A stretch of DNA of 64,000 bases from Geothrix sp. (lineage in GTDB: Bacteria; Acidobacteriota; Holophagae; Holophagales; Holophagaceae): contig NZ_CP126625.1 in the NCBI RefSeq assembly GCF_030219325.1, positions 1,972,857-2,036,856 of the forward strand, in the 5' to 3' direction. Of the stretch, positions 25,101 through 33,501 are shown in pieces. Positions within the stretch are counted from its first letter, which is position 1, and each line of letters starts with the position of its first letter. The notes under the pieces were generated by a model. It was not told where the DNA came from. It made no database searches and was given only the letters and a program-made list of their open reading frames with translations. The translations under genes were made by a program, and so were the position numbers.

Positions 25101-25178
25101 CTCGTACTGCACCAGGAAGTTGGTGGTTTTCCCGGCGCCCTGGCCGATGTCCGTGAGTCCGTCACTCTTCAGTGCCAT
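22119..25178 (-). CDS. Large uncharacterised protein with Cys-rich C terminus
   Basis: 1019 residues from ATG 25178, chosen because GGGAGG sits 7 nt upstream; the frame is open to 25295 without a ribosome site. No signal peptide and no family I recognise. The N-terminal half (to about 400) has aromatic-rich segments such as VEMVFMNEWVEILMSL; the middle is beta-rich with many Asn/Thr/Gly, like jelly-roll or viral-type proteins. The last ~80 residues hold about ten cysteines (CKVCFDC, CC, HCRHR, CKL, C at the end) that could bind zinc. It stands alone between a terminator and an AT-rich upstream region. Confidence 0.8.
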   Translation of the reverse strand: MALKSDGLTDIGQGAGKTTNFLVQYEDTLPNQATVIANANALLSVIETEFTVTTGWFNTPGGKFGTGHRQVVNLNLGDTTTPTGISFPGANNSGYGSAINLDAQNIPGTASAAAGRVEMVFMNEWVEILMSLSSGKWNAGDSSGEGLSQYCGIVRFQTGHYNYYGSWVDQWLNKQPRQDWVNQTKATDTDIPSFGCALAFIYYLNTQLGFSINQILAAGASNLATTYRTLTGDAGDPYPFFSALLEHTYPSSGTAAIPGPVVDNPFPLGLLSFWMNKNTFGKDEVQDVINTSGGNWPKAFWLVVEGFSKNSFNALGVAIPAPTGPFAGLSGITISQNPDIDFENAANPQAPQRIRIPFDIQFTSQALTHFPGTGSLTFELDAWLAAGGTKVPGSNTSTQFELLAGADPYFTNIDPAHNNVFYLSQDLRVFTAIPGKNPTPVAGGPTFATDSVAGAYSYIQNLLAWLNNPANHFTDGSNDPFASGVIPQPGNALDGDSSVTPLTVELGGGFPPIFSIYNNYNFALARVRLRGTAGSTGKASGVRVFFRLWSTETADTDYQTGSTYPFTPDGKGLPGSPLVGTDHHTLPCFASGNLNANTDYGTGGANIRDIEIPTVPAGQDSVWAYYGCFLNLYDTGYVIDGKPLQAWLNGTHHCIVAQIADDDAPVIPGASPENTDKLAQRNLQVTRSDNPGPASTHRIPQTFDLRPSGAVGFASRPDELMIDWGGIPVGSVASIYWPQVQASDVVALAAQLYSTHTLSASDSHTLQCKVTGGVTYVPIPAGGTENFAGLFTVDLPTTVVTGQEFDVVVRRITTREDPQINLRTHSMPASLEEDAKGAKLKTGRHPEVKPGQDSVQPRSWRYVVGTFSVKIPVTTAEVMLRPEENTLAIMKWRLLQMAPSSRWYPVLERYITYISARVDGLGGDSKGVLPSPTGVPVKQPGKETEHTYTGKVCKVCFDCFGDFEGFVLADCCGSQTFHCRHRGVEAIVLRACKEGLRLTIHTEGHSHHELRICKLEIQC

Positions 25179-25540
25179 GGTCGTGCCTCCCGTGGATTTC
25201 GTGTCTCGCGCCAGCCTTTCCTGGCACCGGTCCAGAAAACGCCGCTCCGGCCCCACGTGCAGGGCCAGAGTCACACGCTCCCAAACAAGTCCCATGCCAT
25301 TCGAATGATGCTTTTAACTTATTTATTATAAATATTTAAAATTTTGCATTTTTAAAATCAAAGACTGTTTTTCCTTGTTTCATTTGCGAGACTCATTTGC
25401 AAACCATTGGTCGTCACGACCTTGGCCTCCGGCCGGCCCCCGGGGTCACGGCCGGGTCGGAATTCACTCATCTGGGGCAGAACCGACCCGTCATCGGTGC
25501 GGACCAGCAGCCCTTCCTCCGCGCCTGACTGCCTCTACGT
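25179..25540. other. 362-bp intergenic region with AT-rich island
   Basis: Positions 25295-25390 are strikingly AT-rich in GC-rich surroundings. On the minus strand TATAAT (25330-25325) is a good -10 for the large protein gene, though no matching -35 is at 17 bp. The rest has a CCGGCC-type hairpin near 25430. No ORF is supported. Confidence 0.5.
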
Positions 25541-25807
25541 CTAGTGGCGATCGTGGTCCTTGCGCTCACGTCCCTCGCGCCGGTCCCCATCCTCGTGCTT
25601 GCGCTGCCCCTTGTGCTTGCCGTTGTCGTGATGACCTTCGCGCCCGGGCTTCCGCTCGACGCGGCGGCCCTCCCGCTGACGGGGAGTTGGAGCCGGCTTC
25701 TTGGACAGGCCCAGGGGATCCGGCAGGTTCAGCGGATTGGGGAGCTGGGCCATCAGCAGCGAACCGCCGAACAGCATGGCCACGAGGGTGCGGGTGAAGC
25801 GGGTCAT
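25541..25807 (-). CDS. Small exported basic protein, 88 aa
   Basis: Signal peptide at residues 1-20 (TLVAMLFGGSLLMAQ) and a Shine-Dalgarno GGGAGGA 6 nt before ATG. The mature protein has a short LPNPLNLPDPLGL segment then a disordered Arg/His/Lys/Glu-rich tail. It may bind metal or anionic surface polymers through the His/Arg-rich tail (inference). No family. Confidence 0.65.
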   Translation of the reverse strand: MTRFTRTLVAMLFGGSLLMAQLPNPLNLPDPLGLSKKPAPTPRQREGRRVERKPGREGHHDNGKHKGQRKHEDGDRREGRERKDHDRH

Positions 25808-25876
25808 GGGGTCCTCCCTCGGCGGGGTCTGGCAGAGTGCCGAATCCCCGCCGCGATGAACCCTGATCCTACTCCC

Positions 25877-26986
25877 TCACACAAAAGTCACGGCATGCAC
25901 CGGCGGCAGGTGCTCGGCCAGGGTGAGCCAGTCGTCGCCCTGGTTCTCGCTGATCCACACCGAGCCCGTGGTGGAGCCGAAGGCCAGGCGCTCGCCGCTG
26001 GCATCCAGATCCAGCGCATGGCGGTAGACCAGGTCGTAGGCCCAGCCCTGGGGCAGGCCCCGGTGCAGGGTCTCGAAGCTGCGGCCGCCGTCCCGGGTGC
26101 GGTTCACCACCACCCTGCCCTCCACGGGGATCCGCTTCTCGTCCTTGATGGCGGGCACGAACCAGGCCGTATCGGGATCCTTCGGATGCACCACCACGGG
26201 GAAGCCGAAGACCGAGGGCTGCACCTCCGTGATCTCGGTCCAGCTCATGGCGTCGTCCGTGCTGCGGAAGATGCCGTTGTGGTGCTGCACCCACCAGTGA
26301 TCGGGCTGCGCGGGGCACTGCACCAGGCGGTGGGGATCCTGGGATTCCGGGGCCTCCACCAGCTCGGGCGGCGCGTAGTCCGCCCGCATGCCCTTGGTGT
26401 GCGCGGTCCAGGTCTGGCCGCGGTCCGTGGTGTGCCATACGCCGCCGCTGGAGACGGCCACCACCACGCGGTCGCCGTTCCGGGGATCCACGCAGACGGA
26501 GTGGATGCCCGGCACGTCGGCGCCGCCCCCGGCCCACTTGCGACGCTCGGGCATGGTCCAGAGCGATTCCACCATCTGCCAGGTGGCGCCCAGGTCCTCG
26601 CTCCAGAAGAGGCCGCCCGGCAGCGTCCCGGCCCAGAGCAGGCCCGGCTGCGAGGCGAGGCCTGGCGTGAGGCACCAGAAGCGGATGAGGCGCCAGGGGA
26701 TCTCGCGGCCCAGGAAGTCCTTCTCCACGTGGCCTTCGGGCGGCGTGGGATAGGCGGGCACGCCGATCTCCTCCCAGGTGGCGCCGCGGTCCCGCGAGCG
26801 GTGCAGCTTCGCGCCGAAGTGGCCATGGTCCAGGGCCGCGTACCAGGCGCCATCGCGGGGATCCCGCATGCTGAGCGACACGTTGTCCCCCAGGAAGAAG
26901 GCCTCGTCCAGGGCCCAGCTCCCCTTTCCCTTGCGGCGGGCGGAGAAGAGTCCCTTGCGGGTGGACACGAGCAGCTGGTCGGACAT
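25877..26986 (-). CDS. BNR/Asp-box beta-propeller protein (exo-sialidase-like)
   Basis: 369 residues from ATG 26986. It contains repeated Asp-box-like motifs (SRDRGATWEEI, SEDLGATWQMV, TTDRGQTWTAH, STDDAMSWTEI, TRDGGRSFETL, SENQGDDWLTL), the blades of a sialidase/BNR-type propeller. There is no signal peptide, so it is probably cytosolic and not a secreted sialidase. The start codon lies one nt after the stop of the MoaD/ThiS-like gene, indicating coupled expression. The binding partner is unknown. Confidence 0.82.
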   Translation of the reverse strand: MSDQLLVSTRKGLFSARRKGKGSWALDEAFFLGDNVSLSMRDPRDGAWYAALDHGHFGAKLHRSRDRGATWEEIGVPAYPTPPEGHVEKDFLGREIPWRLIRFWCLTPGLASQPGLLWAGTLPGGLFWSEDLGATWQMVESLWTMPERRKWAGGGADVPGIHSVCVDPRNGDRVVVAVSSGGVWHTTDRGQTWTAHTKGMRADYAPPELVEAPESQDPHRLVQCPAQPDHWWVQHHNGIFRSTDDAMSWTEITEVQPSVFGFPVVVHPKDPDTAWFVPAIKDEKRIPVEGRVVVNRTRDGGRSFETLHRGLPQGWAYDLVYRHALDLDASGERLAFGSTTGSVWISENQGDDWLTLAEHLPPVHAVTFV

Positions 26987-26987
26987 C

Positions 26988-27257
26988 TCAACCTCCAGAC
27001 AGGGCCTGCATGACGAAGATCTCGGCACCCTCGGGCACGGGGTCCGCAAGCCCCTTGCGGTCCGCGATGGGCACGCCATCCACGTAGATGGACATGTGGA
27101 ACCTCAGCGCACCGTGCTCATCCAGCACGTAGCCCTGGAGCCTCGGGTAGAGGGCGAAGGCCGCCTCCAGGCTCTCGCGCACGGTCGCGCCCGCCACCGC
27201 GCAGGGCGGGCAGGCCACGTGGCGCTGGAGGTTGCGGGTGAACGCGACGCGGGGCAT
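26988..27257 (-). CDS. MoaD/ThiS-family ubiquitin-like protein
   Basis: About 89 residues from ATG 27257. The beta-grasp layout is visible: MPRVAFTRNLQRHV first hairpin, TVRESLEAAFALYPRLQGYVLDEHGALR helix and strand, HMSIYVDGVPIADRKGLADPVPEGAEIFVMQALSGG with a terminal Gly-Gly, as in sulfur-carrier proteins. It ends in GG without an extension, so it could be thiocarboxylated. There is no MoeB/ThiF-type activating enzyme nearby. Translationally linked to the propeller gene. Confidence 0.82.
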   Translation of the reverse strand: MPRVAFTRNLQRHVACPPCAVAGATVRESLEAAFALYPRLQGYVLDEHGALRFHMSIYVDGVPIADRKGLADPVPEGAEIFVMQALSGG

Positions 27258-27323
27258 GGGGCTCCGGGAGGGCCCTGCCACTGTGTCTCCGGCAAACCTT
27301 CCTGTCAAGACAGGCTAGTCGGG

Positions 27324-27539
27324 CTAATCGAACCGGGTGGGATCGTCCCAGCGCTCCATGTGCGCCAGGATCTGCTGCTTCTCCCGCTCCCGCTGCCTCT
27401 GGGCCTCGAGGAAGTCCTCGTCCTCGAGCCGGGTGGGATCGGGAAGGGGGTGCCCGTCCAGGACATGCACCGGCGCGGCGCGCCGTTCCACCCCGACGAT
27501 CCTGCTCCACGTCTGACGCCGTTCCACGGGACTCATCAT
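27324..27539 (-). CDS. Hypothetical small charged protein, 71 aa
   Basis: Starts at ATG 27539 or the next ATG at 27536, with GGAGGTG 4-6 nt upstream. Charged, helical, with DFLEAQRQREREKQQIL in the middle and HMERWDDPTRFD at the end. No family known; probably a soluble cytosolic protein. Confidence 0.55.
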   Translation of the reverse strand: MMSPVERRQTWSRIVGVERRAAPVHVLDGHPLPDPTRLEDEDFLEAQRQREREKQQILAHMERWDDPTRFD

Positions 27540-27696
27540 GGTCCACCTCCGGCTGCTAACCCAGGATAGGTCGAGCCCGGGGCGACGCCACCCAGGCCTC
27601 CCCGGAGGCCTGACGGACCAGCCGAAGGTGGAGGACGCCGCCCAGCCAGGCACAGGGCAGGGCCGTGAGCACGAGGGCGATGGGGCTCACCGCGGC

Positions 27697-27727
27697 CAAA
27701 AAAAACGCAGGGGGTCGCCCCCCTGCG
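27697..27727 (-). terminator. Intrinsic terminator of mdh
   Basis: On the minus strand ACGCAGGGGG-GCGA-CCCCCTGCGT is followed by a run of T (AAAAAAAA at 27698-27705 on +), a textbook terminator. Confidence 0.9.
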
Positions 27728-27750
27728 TGGTCCGGTCCGGCTGGATCGGC

Positions 27751-28737
27751 CTAGATGAGGCCCAGCTGCTTGACGGCCTGGCGCTCCTCGTCGAGCTCCT
27801 TGGCGGTGGCGTCCATCTTGGCGCGGCTGAAGGCGTTGATCTCCAGGCCCTTCACGATCTCCACCTGGCCGTTCTTCACGGTGACGGGGAAGCCGTAGAC
27901 CAGGCCCTCGGGCACGCCGTAGCTGCCGTCGGAGACGAAGGCCATGCTGGTCCACTCGCCCTCGGGGGTGCCCATGGCCCAGCTGCGCATGTGGTCGATG
28001 GCGGCATTGGCGGCGCTGGCGGCGCTGCTGAGGCCGCGGGCCTCGATGATGGCGGCGCCGCGCTTGGCGACGGTGGGGATGTAGCTCGTATCGTACCAGG
28101 CGTGGTCATTGACCAGGTCGTAGGCGTTCTTGCCGTCCACGGTGGCGTGGTAGAGGTCGGGGAACTGGGTGACGCTGTGGTTGCCCCAGATGGTCATGTT
28201 CTTGATGGCGGTGACGGGCTTGCCGGTCTTCTCCGCCAGCTGCGAGATCGCGCGGTTGTGATCCAGGCGCACCATGGCGTGGAACTGGGTGGCCTTGAGC
28301 TTGGGGGCATTGGACAGGGCGATGAAGGCGTTCGTGTTGGCGGGGTTGCCCACCACCAGCACCTTCACGTTGCGGCTGGCCACTTCGCTGAGGGCGTTAC
28401 CCTGGGGCTTGAAGATGCCGCCGTTGGCGTTCAGCAGGTCGGCGCGCTCCATGCCGGCCTTGCGCGGCAGGGCTCCCACCAGCAGGGCATAGTCGGCATC
28501 CTTGAAGGCCACCATGGGGTCGTCGGAGGTGACGATGCCGGCCAGCAGGGGGAAGGCACAGTCGTTCAGCTCCATGACGACGCCGTTGAGCGCCTTCAGG
28601 GCCGGGGTGATCTCCAGCAGCTGGAGGATCACGGGCTGGTCGTTGCCCAGCATCGCGCCGCTGGCGATGCGAAAGAGCAGGCTGTATCCGATCTGACCGG
28701 CAGCGCCGGTGACGGCCACGCGAACGGGGGTCTTCAT
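27751..28737 (-). CDS. mdh: Malate dehydrogenase
   Basis: 328 residues, NAD-dependent malate/oxaloacetate interconversion in the TCA cycle. Motifs: Rossmann [12 protein letters not shown] near 10-20, GNPANTNA near 130, catalytic [11 protein letters not shown] near 187. It belongs to the cytosolic-type MDH subgroup (MDH 2, TIGR01759) by its length and [17 protein letters not shown] segment. Single-gene unit with its own terminator. Confidence 0.95.
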   Translation of the reverse strand: MKTPVRVAVTGAAGQIGYSLLFRIASGAMLGNDQPVILQLLEITPALKALNGVVMELNDCAFPLLAGIVTSDDPMVAFKDADYALLVGALPRKAGMERADLLNANGGIFKPQGNALSEVASRNVKVLVVGNPANTNAFIALSNAPKLKATQFHAMVRLDHNRAISQLAEKTGKPVTAIKNMTIWGNHSVTQFPDLYHATVDGKNAYDLVNDHAWYDTSYIPTVAKRGAAIIEARGLSSAASAANAAIDHMRSWAMGTPEGEWTSMAFVSDGSYGVPEGLVYGFPVTVKNGQVEIVKGLEINAFSRAKMDATAKELDEERQAVKQLGLI

Positions 28738-28849
28738 ACTCGATCCTCCTGGGAGATTTGGCTCATTCTATACCCCGCGCCAGATCTGGAAACCAGCGGG
28801 TCGGTAATCGTGACCAAGGTCCCTCCGGCACTCCAGTGGAGAGTCGCCC

Positions 28850-29569
28850 TCAGGCTTCAAGGTCCTTCACCACCTGATCGCCGCCCAGCTGGCGCATCTG
28901 GTTGAGGATCCAGCCCTGCCGTCCGCGAATGTACTCGCTGGGGGCGTTCGCCTTGAACTTGCGGGGGTTGGGGAGCACCGCCGCCAGGAGGGCCGCCTCC
29001 GAGGGCGTCAGCCGCCTGGCGGACTTGCCGAAGTAGGTGCGCGCGGCGGCCTCCGCCCCGTAGATGCCATCGCCGAACTCCACGATGTTCAGGTAGACCT
29101 CGAGGATCCGCTTCTTGGACCAGCCGGCCTCGATGAGCAGCGTGAACCAGGCCTCCAACCCCTTCCGCGTCCAGGAGCGGCTGTTCCACAGGAAGAGGTT
29201 CTTGGCCGTCTGCTGCGAGACCGTGGACGCGCCCCGCTTGCGGCGGCTCTTCTCGTTGTGCTGCACCGCCTTCTCAATGGCCTGCCAGTCGAAGCCGAAG
29301 TGGTCGGTGAAGTTCTGGTCCTCCGCCGCGATGACCGCCACGCCCAGGCTGGGGGCGATCTCCTCCAGGGGCACCCAGCGGTGACGCGAGGCATAAGGCT
29401 TGCCGCTGGACCAGGACTCCACCCGCCGCTGCACCATCAGCCCCGAGGTCGGCACCGGCACGAACCGGAACACCAGCACCAGGATGATGTTCAACGCAAG
29501 AAAAAGGCCCAGGGCCCAGGCCAGCCCCACCAGGATCCGCCGCTTCCACCCCCGCTTCTGCTTCGCCAT
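28850..29569 (-). CDS. mtgA: Monofunctional biosynthetic peptidoglycan transglycosylase
   Basis: 239 residues, glycan-strand polymerase anchored in the inner membrane by one segment (about 12-32). GT51 motifs: [12 protein letters not shown] (catalytic Glu), [15 protein letters not shown], and the [25 protein letters not shown] motif. No transpeptidase domain. Start at ATG 29569; ATG 29584 is possible but has a weaker ribosome site. Confidence 0.92.
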   Translation of the reverse strand: MAKQKRGWKRRILVGLAWALGLFLALNIILVLVFRFVPVPTSGLMVQRRVESWSSGKPYASRHRWVPLEEIAPSLGVAVIAAEDQNFTDHFGFDWQAIEKAVQHNEKSRRKRGASTVSQQTAKNLFLWNSRSWTRKGLEAWFTLLIEAGWSKKRILEVYLNIVEFGDGIYGAEAAARTYFGKSARRLTPSEAALLAAVLPNPRKFKANAPSEYIRGRQGWILNQMRQLGGDQVVKDLEA

Positions 29570-29681
29570 GCCGTCCCATCCCATTCTTGCAATTCAGTCT
29601 GCCAGCCCCGGGGCCGATAGGTCTGCATCGGGCCCTGTGGAGCCACCCCTCCGCAGGGTCGGGGCCTGGAGATCCACCGGC

Positions 29682-30056
29682 ATGACCATGGAGCAGGACA
29701 AGCGGAGGTACCCTCGGCTGAGCACCACCGGCGGCGAGTACGGCGTGCGGTTCAGGACGAAGGACGCCGACATCCTCGACGCGAACCTGGCCAACCTCAG
29801 CGCCGGCGGCTGCGGCCTGGAGGTGCAGCTCCACGAGGCGGCCCACCTGGACGTGGGGGACGCCATCGAGTTCCTGGTGCTCGACCATCCCGACCTGCCC
29901 TTCGTGCCCCTCACCGCCACCATCCTGCGGATGCTGGGCAAGGTGGCCGGAAAGACCACCGGCTACGTGCTCATCGGGGTCGAGTTCCAGGACATCACCC
30001 CCTTCGTCCGGGAGCTCATCGCGGGCCACGTCACCGCCGAACTGGCGCGGGAGTAG
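29682..30056 (+). CDS. PilZ domain protein
   Basis: 124 residues from ATG 29682. Both halves of the c-di-GMP-binding PilZ signature are present: RRYPRLS (RxxxR type) near residues 7-13 and NLSAGGCGL ([D/N]xSxxG) near 38-46. A single-domain PilZ protein, likely a cyclic-di-GMP effector controlling motility or surface behaviour. Followed 37 nt later by a HEAT-repeat gene and probably cotranscribed with it. Confidence 0.88.
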   Translation: MTMEQDKRRYPRLSTTGGEYGVRFRTKDADILDANLANLSAGGCGLEVQLHEAAHLDVGDAIEFLVLDHPDLPFVPLTATILRMLGKVAGKTTGYVLIGVEFQDITPFVRELIAGHVTAELARE

Positions 30057-30093
30057 GCATGACCGTCGGCATGCTCAGCGGGAAGGCTCGGCC

Positions 30094-32028
30094 ATGAGGC
30101 AGAACCCCTTCGAGATGTTCCTGGACCGCCTGGACCCGACCTGGCGCGGGGATCAGCTGGCCTTCTTCCGCACCCTCGCCGACGTGGGCCGCGGGGCCGT
30201 GCCCGAGCTGGCCGAGCGCGTCCTCAAGGCCTCCTGCCCGGCCGCCATGCGGCAGCTGGTGCTCGAGGCCAGCTTCTACCGCCCCTGGCCCGAGTGGATC
30301 CCCATCACCAGCCGCCTGCTGCGCCACGAGAAGGATCCGGCCATCTTCGAATCCGGCGCCCGGGCCCTGGGCCGGATGGGCACGCCGGAGGCCCTGGCGG
30401 CGCTGCGGGAGCTGGCCCAGACCCGGGCCACCCAACCTTTCCGCGACATCCTCGACCTCGTGCTCCGCGAGTCGGATCCCACCGAGGCCTTCCACCACCA
30501 CTTCGCCCGCCTGCTCCAGGGCAGCGCCCAGCCCGCCGACGCCAACGAGGGCGCCCACCAGCTGGCGAAGCTGCTCAGCCCGGAGGCCCTGGAATCCATC
30601 CGCACCTTGGCCAGCCATCCGGATCTGCTGGTCTATCGCCACGCCCTCCGGCTGCTGGGGCAGATCCAGTCCCCGGAGGCCGCGGACTGCCTGCTCGAGC
30701 TGCTGGAGGAGGCCCACCAGGACGCCCTGGCGGACCGGGAGGTGCGCACCCAGCTCACGGCCTTCCGTTCCATGGCCCGGCCGGACGTGCAGGCCCAGGT
30801 CATCCAGCTGCTGGCCCAGCGCTGGGAGGCCAGGGATCCCGCCATCGCCGTGGACCTGGGCTCCGACCAACCCGATCGGGTCCAGAGTGCGATCCGCACG
30901 ATCCGCGACGGGGAGCCCGGGCTCTTCGACACTTTCCTGCTGGACACCCTGGTGGCCTCGCAGGAGGAGAAGCCGGCCCACCTCGCCCGCCACCTGGGCC
31001 AGGCGGGCGAGCAGGCTGCCCAGCGCGCCCGGCGCCTGGAGTTCGCCCTGGATGCGACATCCCAGGGGCTGGCGGATCTCGCCGACCAGGGCTGCATCGA
31101 TCCCCAGCGGCTGCTGAATCCCCTGGCCGAGTGTCTCCGAAGGAACACCGGTCGGGCCGGGGTCGCCTCGGCACTGGCGCGCCTGGTGCCGGTGACGTCG
31201 GAGGAGCTGCTCGACCTGCTCGTGCAGGAGCCGGACGGCGCCCTGCGGGTGGCGGCCCTGGAGGTGCTGGGCGAGCGGCGGGATCCCGCCCTGCGGGCCA
31301 CGCTCCTGAAGCTGCGGCGGGATCCCATCTCGGACCTGGCCCAGCGGACCCTCTGGCACCTGGGCCAGCTGCCGGATCCCGAGGGCCTGGCCCTGGATCG
31401 CCTGGCCCTGGCCGATCCCGAAGAGGTCAAGGTGGGGCTGCGCTTCATCGCCATGCACCAGCTGGATGCGCTCGTGCCCAGGCTCCTTGACCTGGTCAGC
31501 TCCGAGCCCCAGGAGGTGATCCTGGTGGCCACCCTGGAGACCCTCGGCGCCCTGGGTTCCGCCCAGGCCGTGGATCCGCTCCTGACCCTGCTCCACTCCG
31601 GGCAGAGCGCCCGCGTCCAGGTGGCCCTGGCCCAGGCCCTGCGCGACCTGGGCGATCCCGCCGGGGCCATCGCTCTCTGTGGCAAGGCCGTTGAACTGAA
31701 CTCGCCGGAGCTCCACACGCTGGCCGTGGAGGCCCTGGCCCGGGCCCACGCCACCGCCCAGCAGCCCCTGCCCCTGACCCAGACCCGCGCCCTGGATGGG
31801 GCGGTCCGCGCCGCCTGGAATGCCCGCAACCCCTCCTGGTCGCTGCGCCGCCGGCTCGGGGACGCCCTGGTGGCCCTGCAGCTGGAACACCGTCCCTCCT
31901 GGGTCGATTTCGCCAGCCTCATCCAGGAGACGCTGCACGAGAAGCGGCCCTCCGGTACCGTGCCCACCGAGGATCTCGCCCCCCTGCAGACCGCCGCCCG
32001 GGCCCTCGCCCAGAAGGCGAATGGCTGA
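30094..32028 (+). CDS. HEAT-repeat protein
   Basis: 644 residues almost entirely of helical HEAT/Armadillo-type repeats (recurring units such as ALAALRELAQTR, AADCLLELLEEA, ALRVAALEVLGERRDPALRATLLKL, EVILVATLETLGALGSAQAVDPLLTLL). No signal peptide. Such solenoids bind other proteins; an interaction with the neighbouring PilZ protein is inferred only from position. Confidence 0.85.
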   Translation: MRQNPFEMFLDRLDPTWRGDQLAFFRTLADVGRGAVPELAERVLKASCPAAMRQLVLEASFYRPWPEWIPITSRLLRHEKDPAIFESGARALGRMGTPEALAALRELAQTRATQPFRDILDLVLRESDPTEAFHHHFARLLQGSAQPADANEGAHQLAKLLSPEALESIRTLASHPDLLVYRHALRLLGQIQSPEAADCLLELLEEAHQDALADREVRTQLTAFRSMARPDVQAQVIQLLAQRWEARDPAIAVDLGSDQPDRVQSAIRTIRDGEPGLFDTFLLDTLVASQEEKPAHLARHLGQAGEQAAQRARRLEFALDATSQGLADLADQGCIDPQRLLNPLAECLRRNTGRAGVASALARLVPVTSEELLDLLVQEPDGALRVAALEVLGERRDPALRATLLKLRRDPISDLAQRTLWHLGQLPDPEGLALDRLALADPEEVKVGLRFIAMHQLDALVPRLLDLVSSEPQEVILVATLETLGALGSAQAVDPLLTLLHSGQSARVQVALAQALRDLGDPAGAIALCGKAVELNSPELHTLAVEALARAHATAQQPLPLTQTRALDGAVRAAWNARNPSWSLRRRLGDALVALQLEHRPSWVDFASLIQETLHEKRPSGTVPTEDLAPLQTAARALAQKANG

Positions 32029-32095
32029 GGGTTCCGCAGCCTGACGGCTCGACAGCCGGCACCGGTCCACGGCATCCTCCCGGTGGGAGGACGGC

Positions 32096-33244
32096 ATGAC
32101 GGAGCAGTTGAGCGGCATGGAACTGGTGGCCCTGGTACAGCGGGTGTTCCAACCCCAGCCGGGCGAACGGGCCCTGGCCATCCTGGTGGACCTGCCCGAT
32201 GCCCGGGTGCCGGACGAACCGAGCTGGGCCGAGCGCCGCACCATCGCCGCCCAGTGGGTGGAGGAGCTCCAGGCCCACCGGTCCGAGCTGGGCCTGGACA
32301 CACACCTGGTGGTCTATCCCAACGTCCACACCAACAACGGCGACCTGCCGGAGCGGGCCTGGCTCCACGGAGGCGGCCCCCTGCCCTCCACCGAGGCGCT
32401 GGATCCGGCGGCCTCCATCAGCTTCGCGGACCTCTATGCGACGCACCCCATCCTCATCGCCATCACCAAGTTCTCGGCCACGGCGCCCCTGAAGCTGGCC
32501 GCGAAGAAGCACCCCATCCGCGCCGCCACCATGCCCGGCTTCCGGGCCGACATGATCCCGGCCCTGCGCCTGGACTACACCGAGGTGAACCGCCGCGTGA
32601 ACCTGCTGAAGGACCTGCTGGATCGCGCCGAGGGCGCGGACTTCCGCTTCGCCACCCCGGCGGGGCCCTGTGAGCTGCACGTGGACCTGCGCCACCGCAC
32701 GGGCCACGCCTCGGGCGGCCTCCTGCCCCAGCCCGGCGTGGCCGGCAACCTGCCCTCGGGCGAGGCCTACATCGTGCCCTACGAAGGCGAGCTGCCGGAG
32801 GACCCCAGCCGCACGGCGGGGGTGATGCCCGTGCAGTTCGGCGCGGAGATCGTGCGCTACCGCATCGTGGCGAACCAGGCCCTGGAGGTGCTCAGCGAAG
32901 GGCCGAAGTCCCGCGAGGAGGCCGCCCTGCTCGCGAAGGAGCCCGCCTACGGCAACCTCGCCGAGCTGGGCCTGGGCGTGCTCTCGGCCTTCGGCGTGAA
33001 GCCCATCGGCGAGATCCTGCTGGACGAGAAGCTGGGCCTGCACCTGGCCTTCGGCCGCAGCGACCACTTCGGCGGGCAGGTGGGACCCGCCCAGTTCTCC
33101 GGTCCCGACGCCGTCATCCACATCGACCGCGTCTACGTCCCCGAGACCCAGCCGGACGTGAGGGTCCTGGGTGTGGACCTGACCATGGCCGATGGCGGCA
33201 CGGTCGCGCTCATGCGGGATGGCGAGTACGCAGTGGGATTCTGA
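32096..33244 (+). CDS. M29-type aminopeptidase-like metalloprotein
   Basis: 382 residues resembling the M29 (aminopeptidase T) / NicX-like family: HVDLRHRTG, GGLLPQPGVAGNLPSGEAYIVPYEG (metal-ligand Glu region) and the terminal HLAFGRSDHFGG. These carry a two-metal centre. Cytosolic, no signal peptide. Substrate (peptide or aromatic ring compound) not inferable. Confidence 0.75.
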   Translation: MTEQLSGMELVALVQRVFQPQPGERALAILVDLPDARVPDEPSWAERRTIAAQWVEELQAHRSELGLDTHLVVYPNVHTNNGDLPERAWLHGGGPLPSTEALDPAASISFADLYATHPILIAITKFSATAPLKLAAKKHPIRAATMPGFRADMIPALRLDYTEVNRRVNLLKDLLDRAEGADFRFATPAGPCELHVDLRHRTGHASGGLLPQPGVAGNLPSGEAYIVPYEGELPEDPSRTAGVMPVQFGAEIVRYRIVANQALEVLSEGPKSREEAALLAKEPAYGNLAELGLGVLSAFGVKPIGEILLDEKLGLHLAFGRSDHFGGQVGPAQFSGPDAVIHIDRVYVPETQPDVRVLGVDLTMADGGTVALMRDGEYAVGF

Positions 33245-33501
33245 GCCTGAGGAGGCGATGGGTCGCTTTCATGACACCGGGCAGCTGATCGATCGGTCCA
33301 TGTGTCGATATCAATTTATAAATGTTGCGTTTTCAAACCAATAAGCCAACCCTTGGCGAAAATAACAATTGGTAATATCTAACAAATTTCCATCTTTTTC
33401 CTGTTCCGTTTTGCTAGCCTGGATCGAATGCCTGACCACCGTGGACCTGAAGGAATCAGGAGCCTGGAGAGAAGGATCCGTTTCCCAGGGAGGCCATCGG
33501 A

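Noticed and set aside
25877-26986. Secreted sialidase
   Set aside because: No signal peptide and no sialidase arginine triad seen; only Asp-box propeller repeats.
33245-33501. c-di-GMP riboswitch before the histidine kinase
   Set aside because: AT-rich leader lacks the conserved GEMM core; only a promoter-like AT tract is seen.
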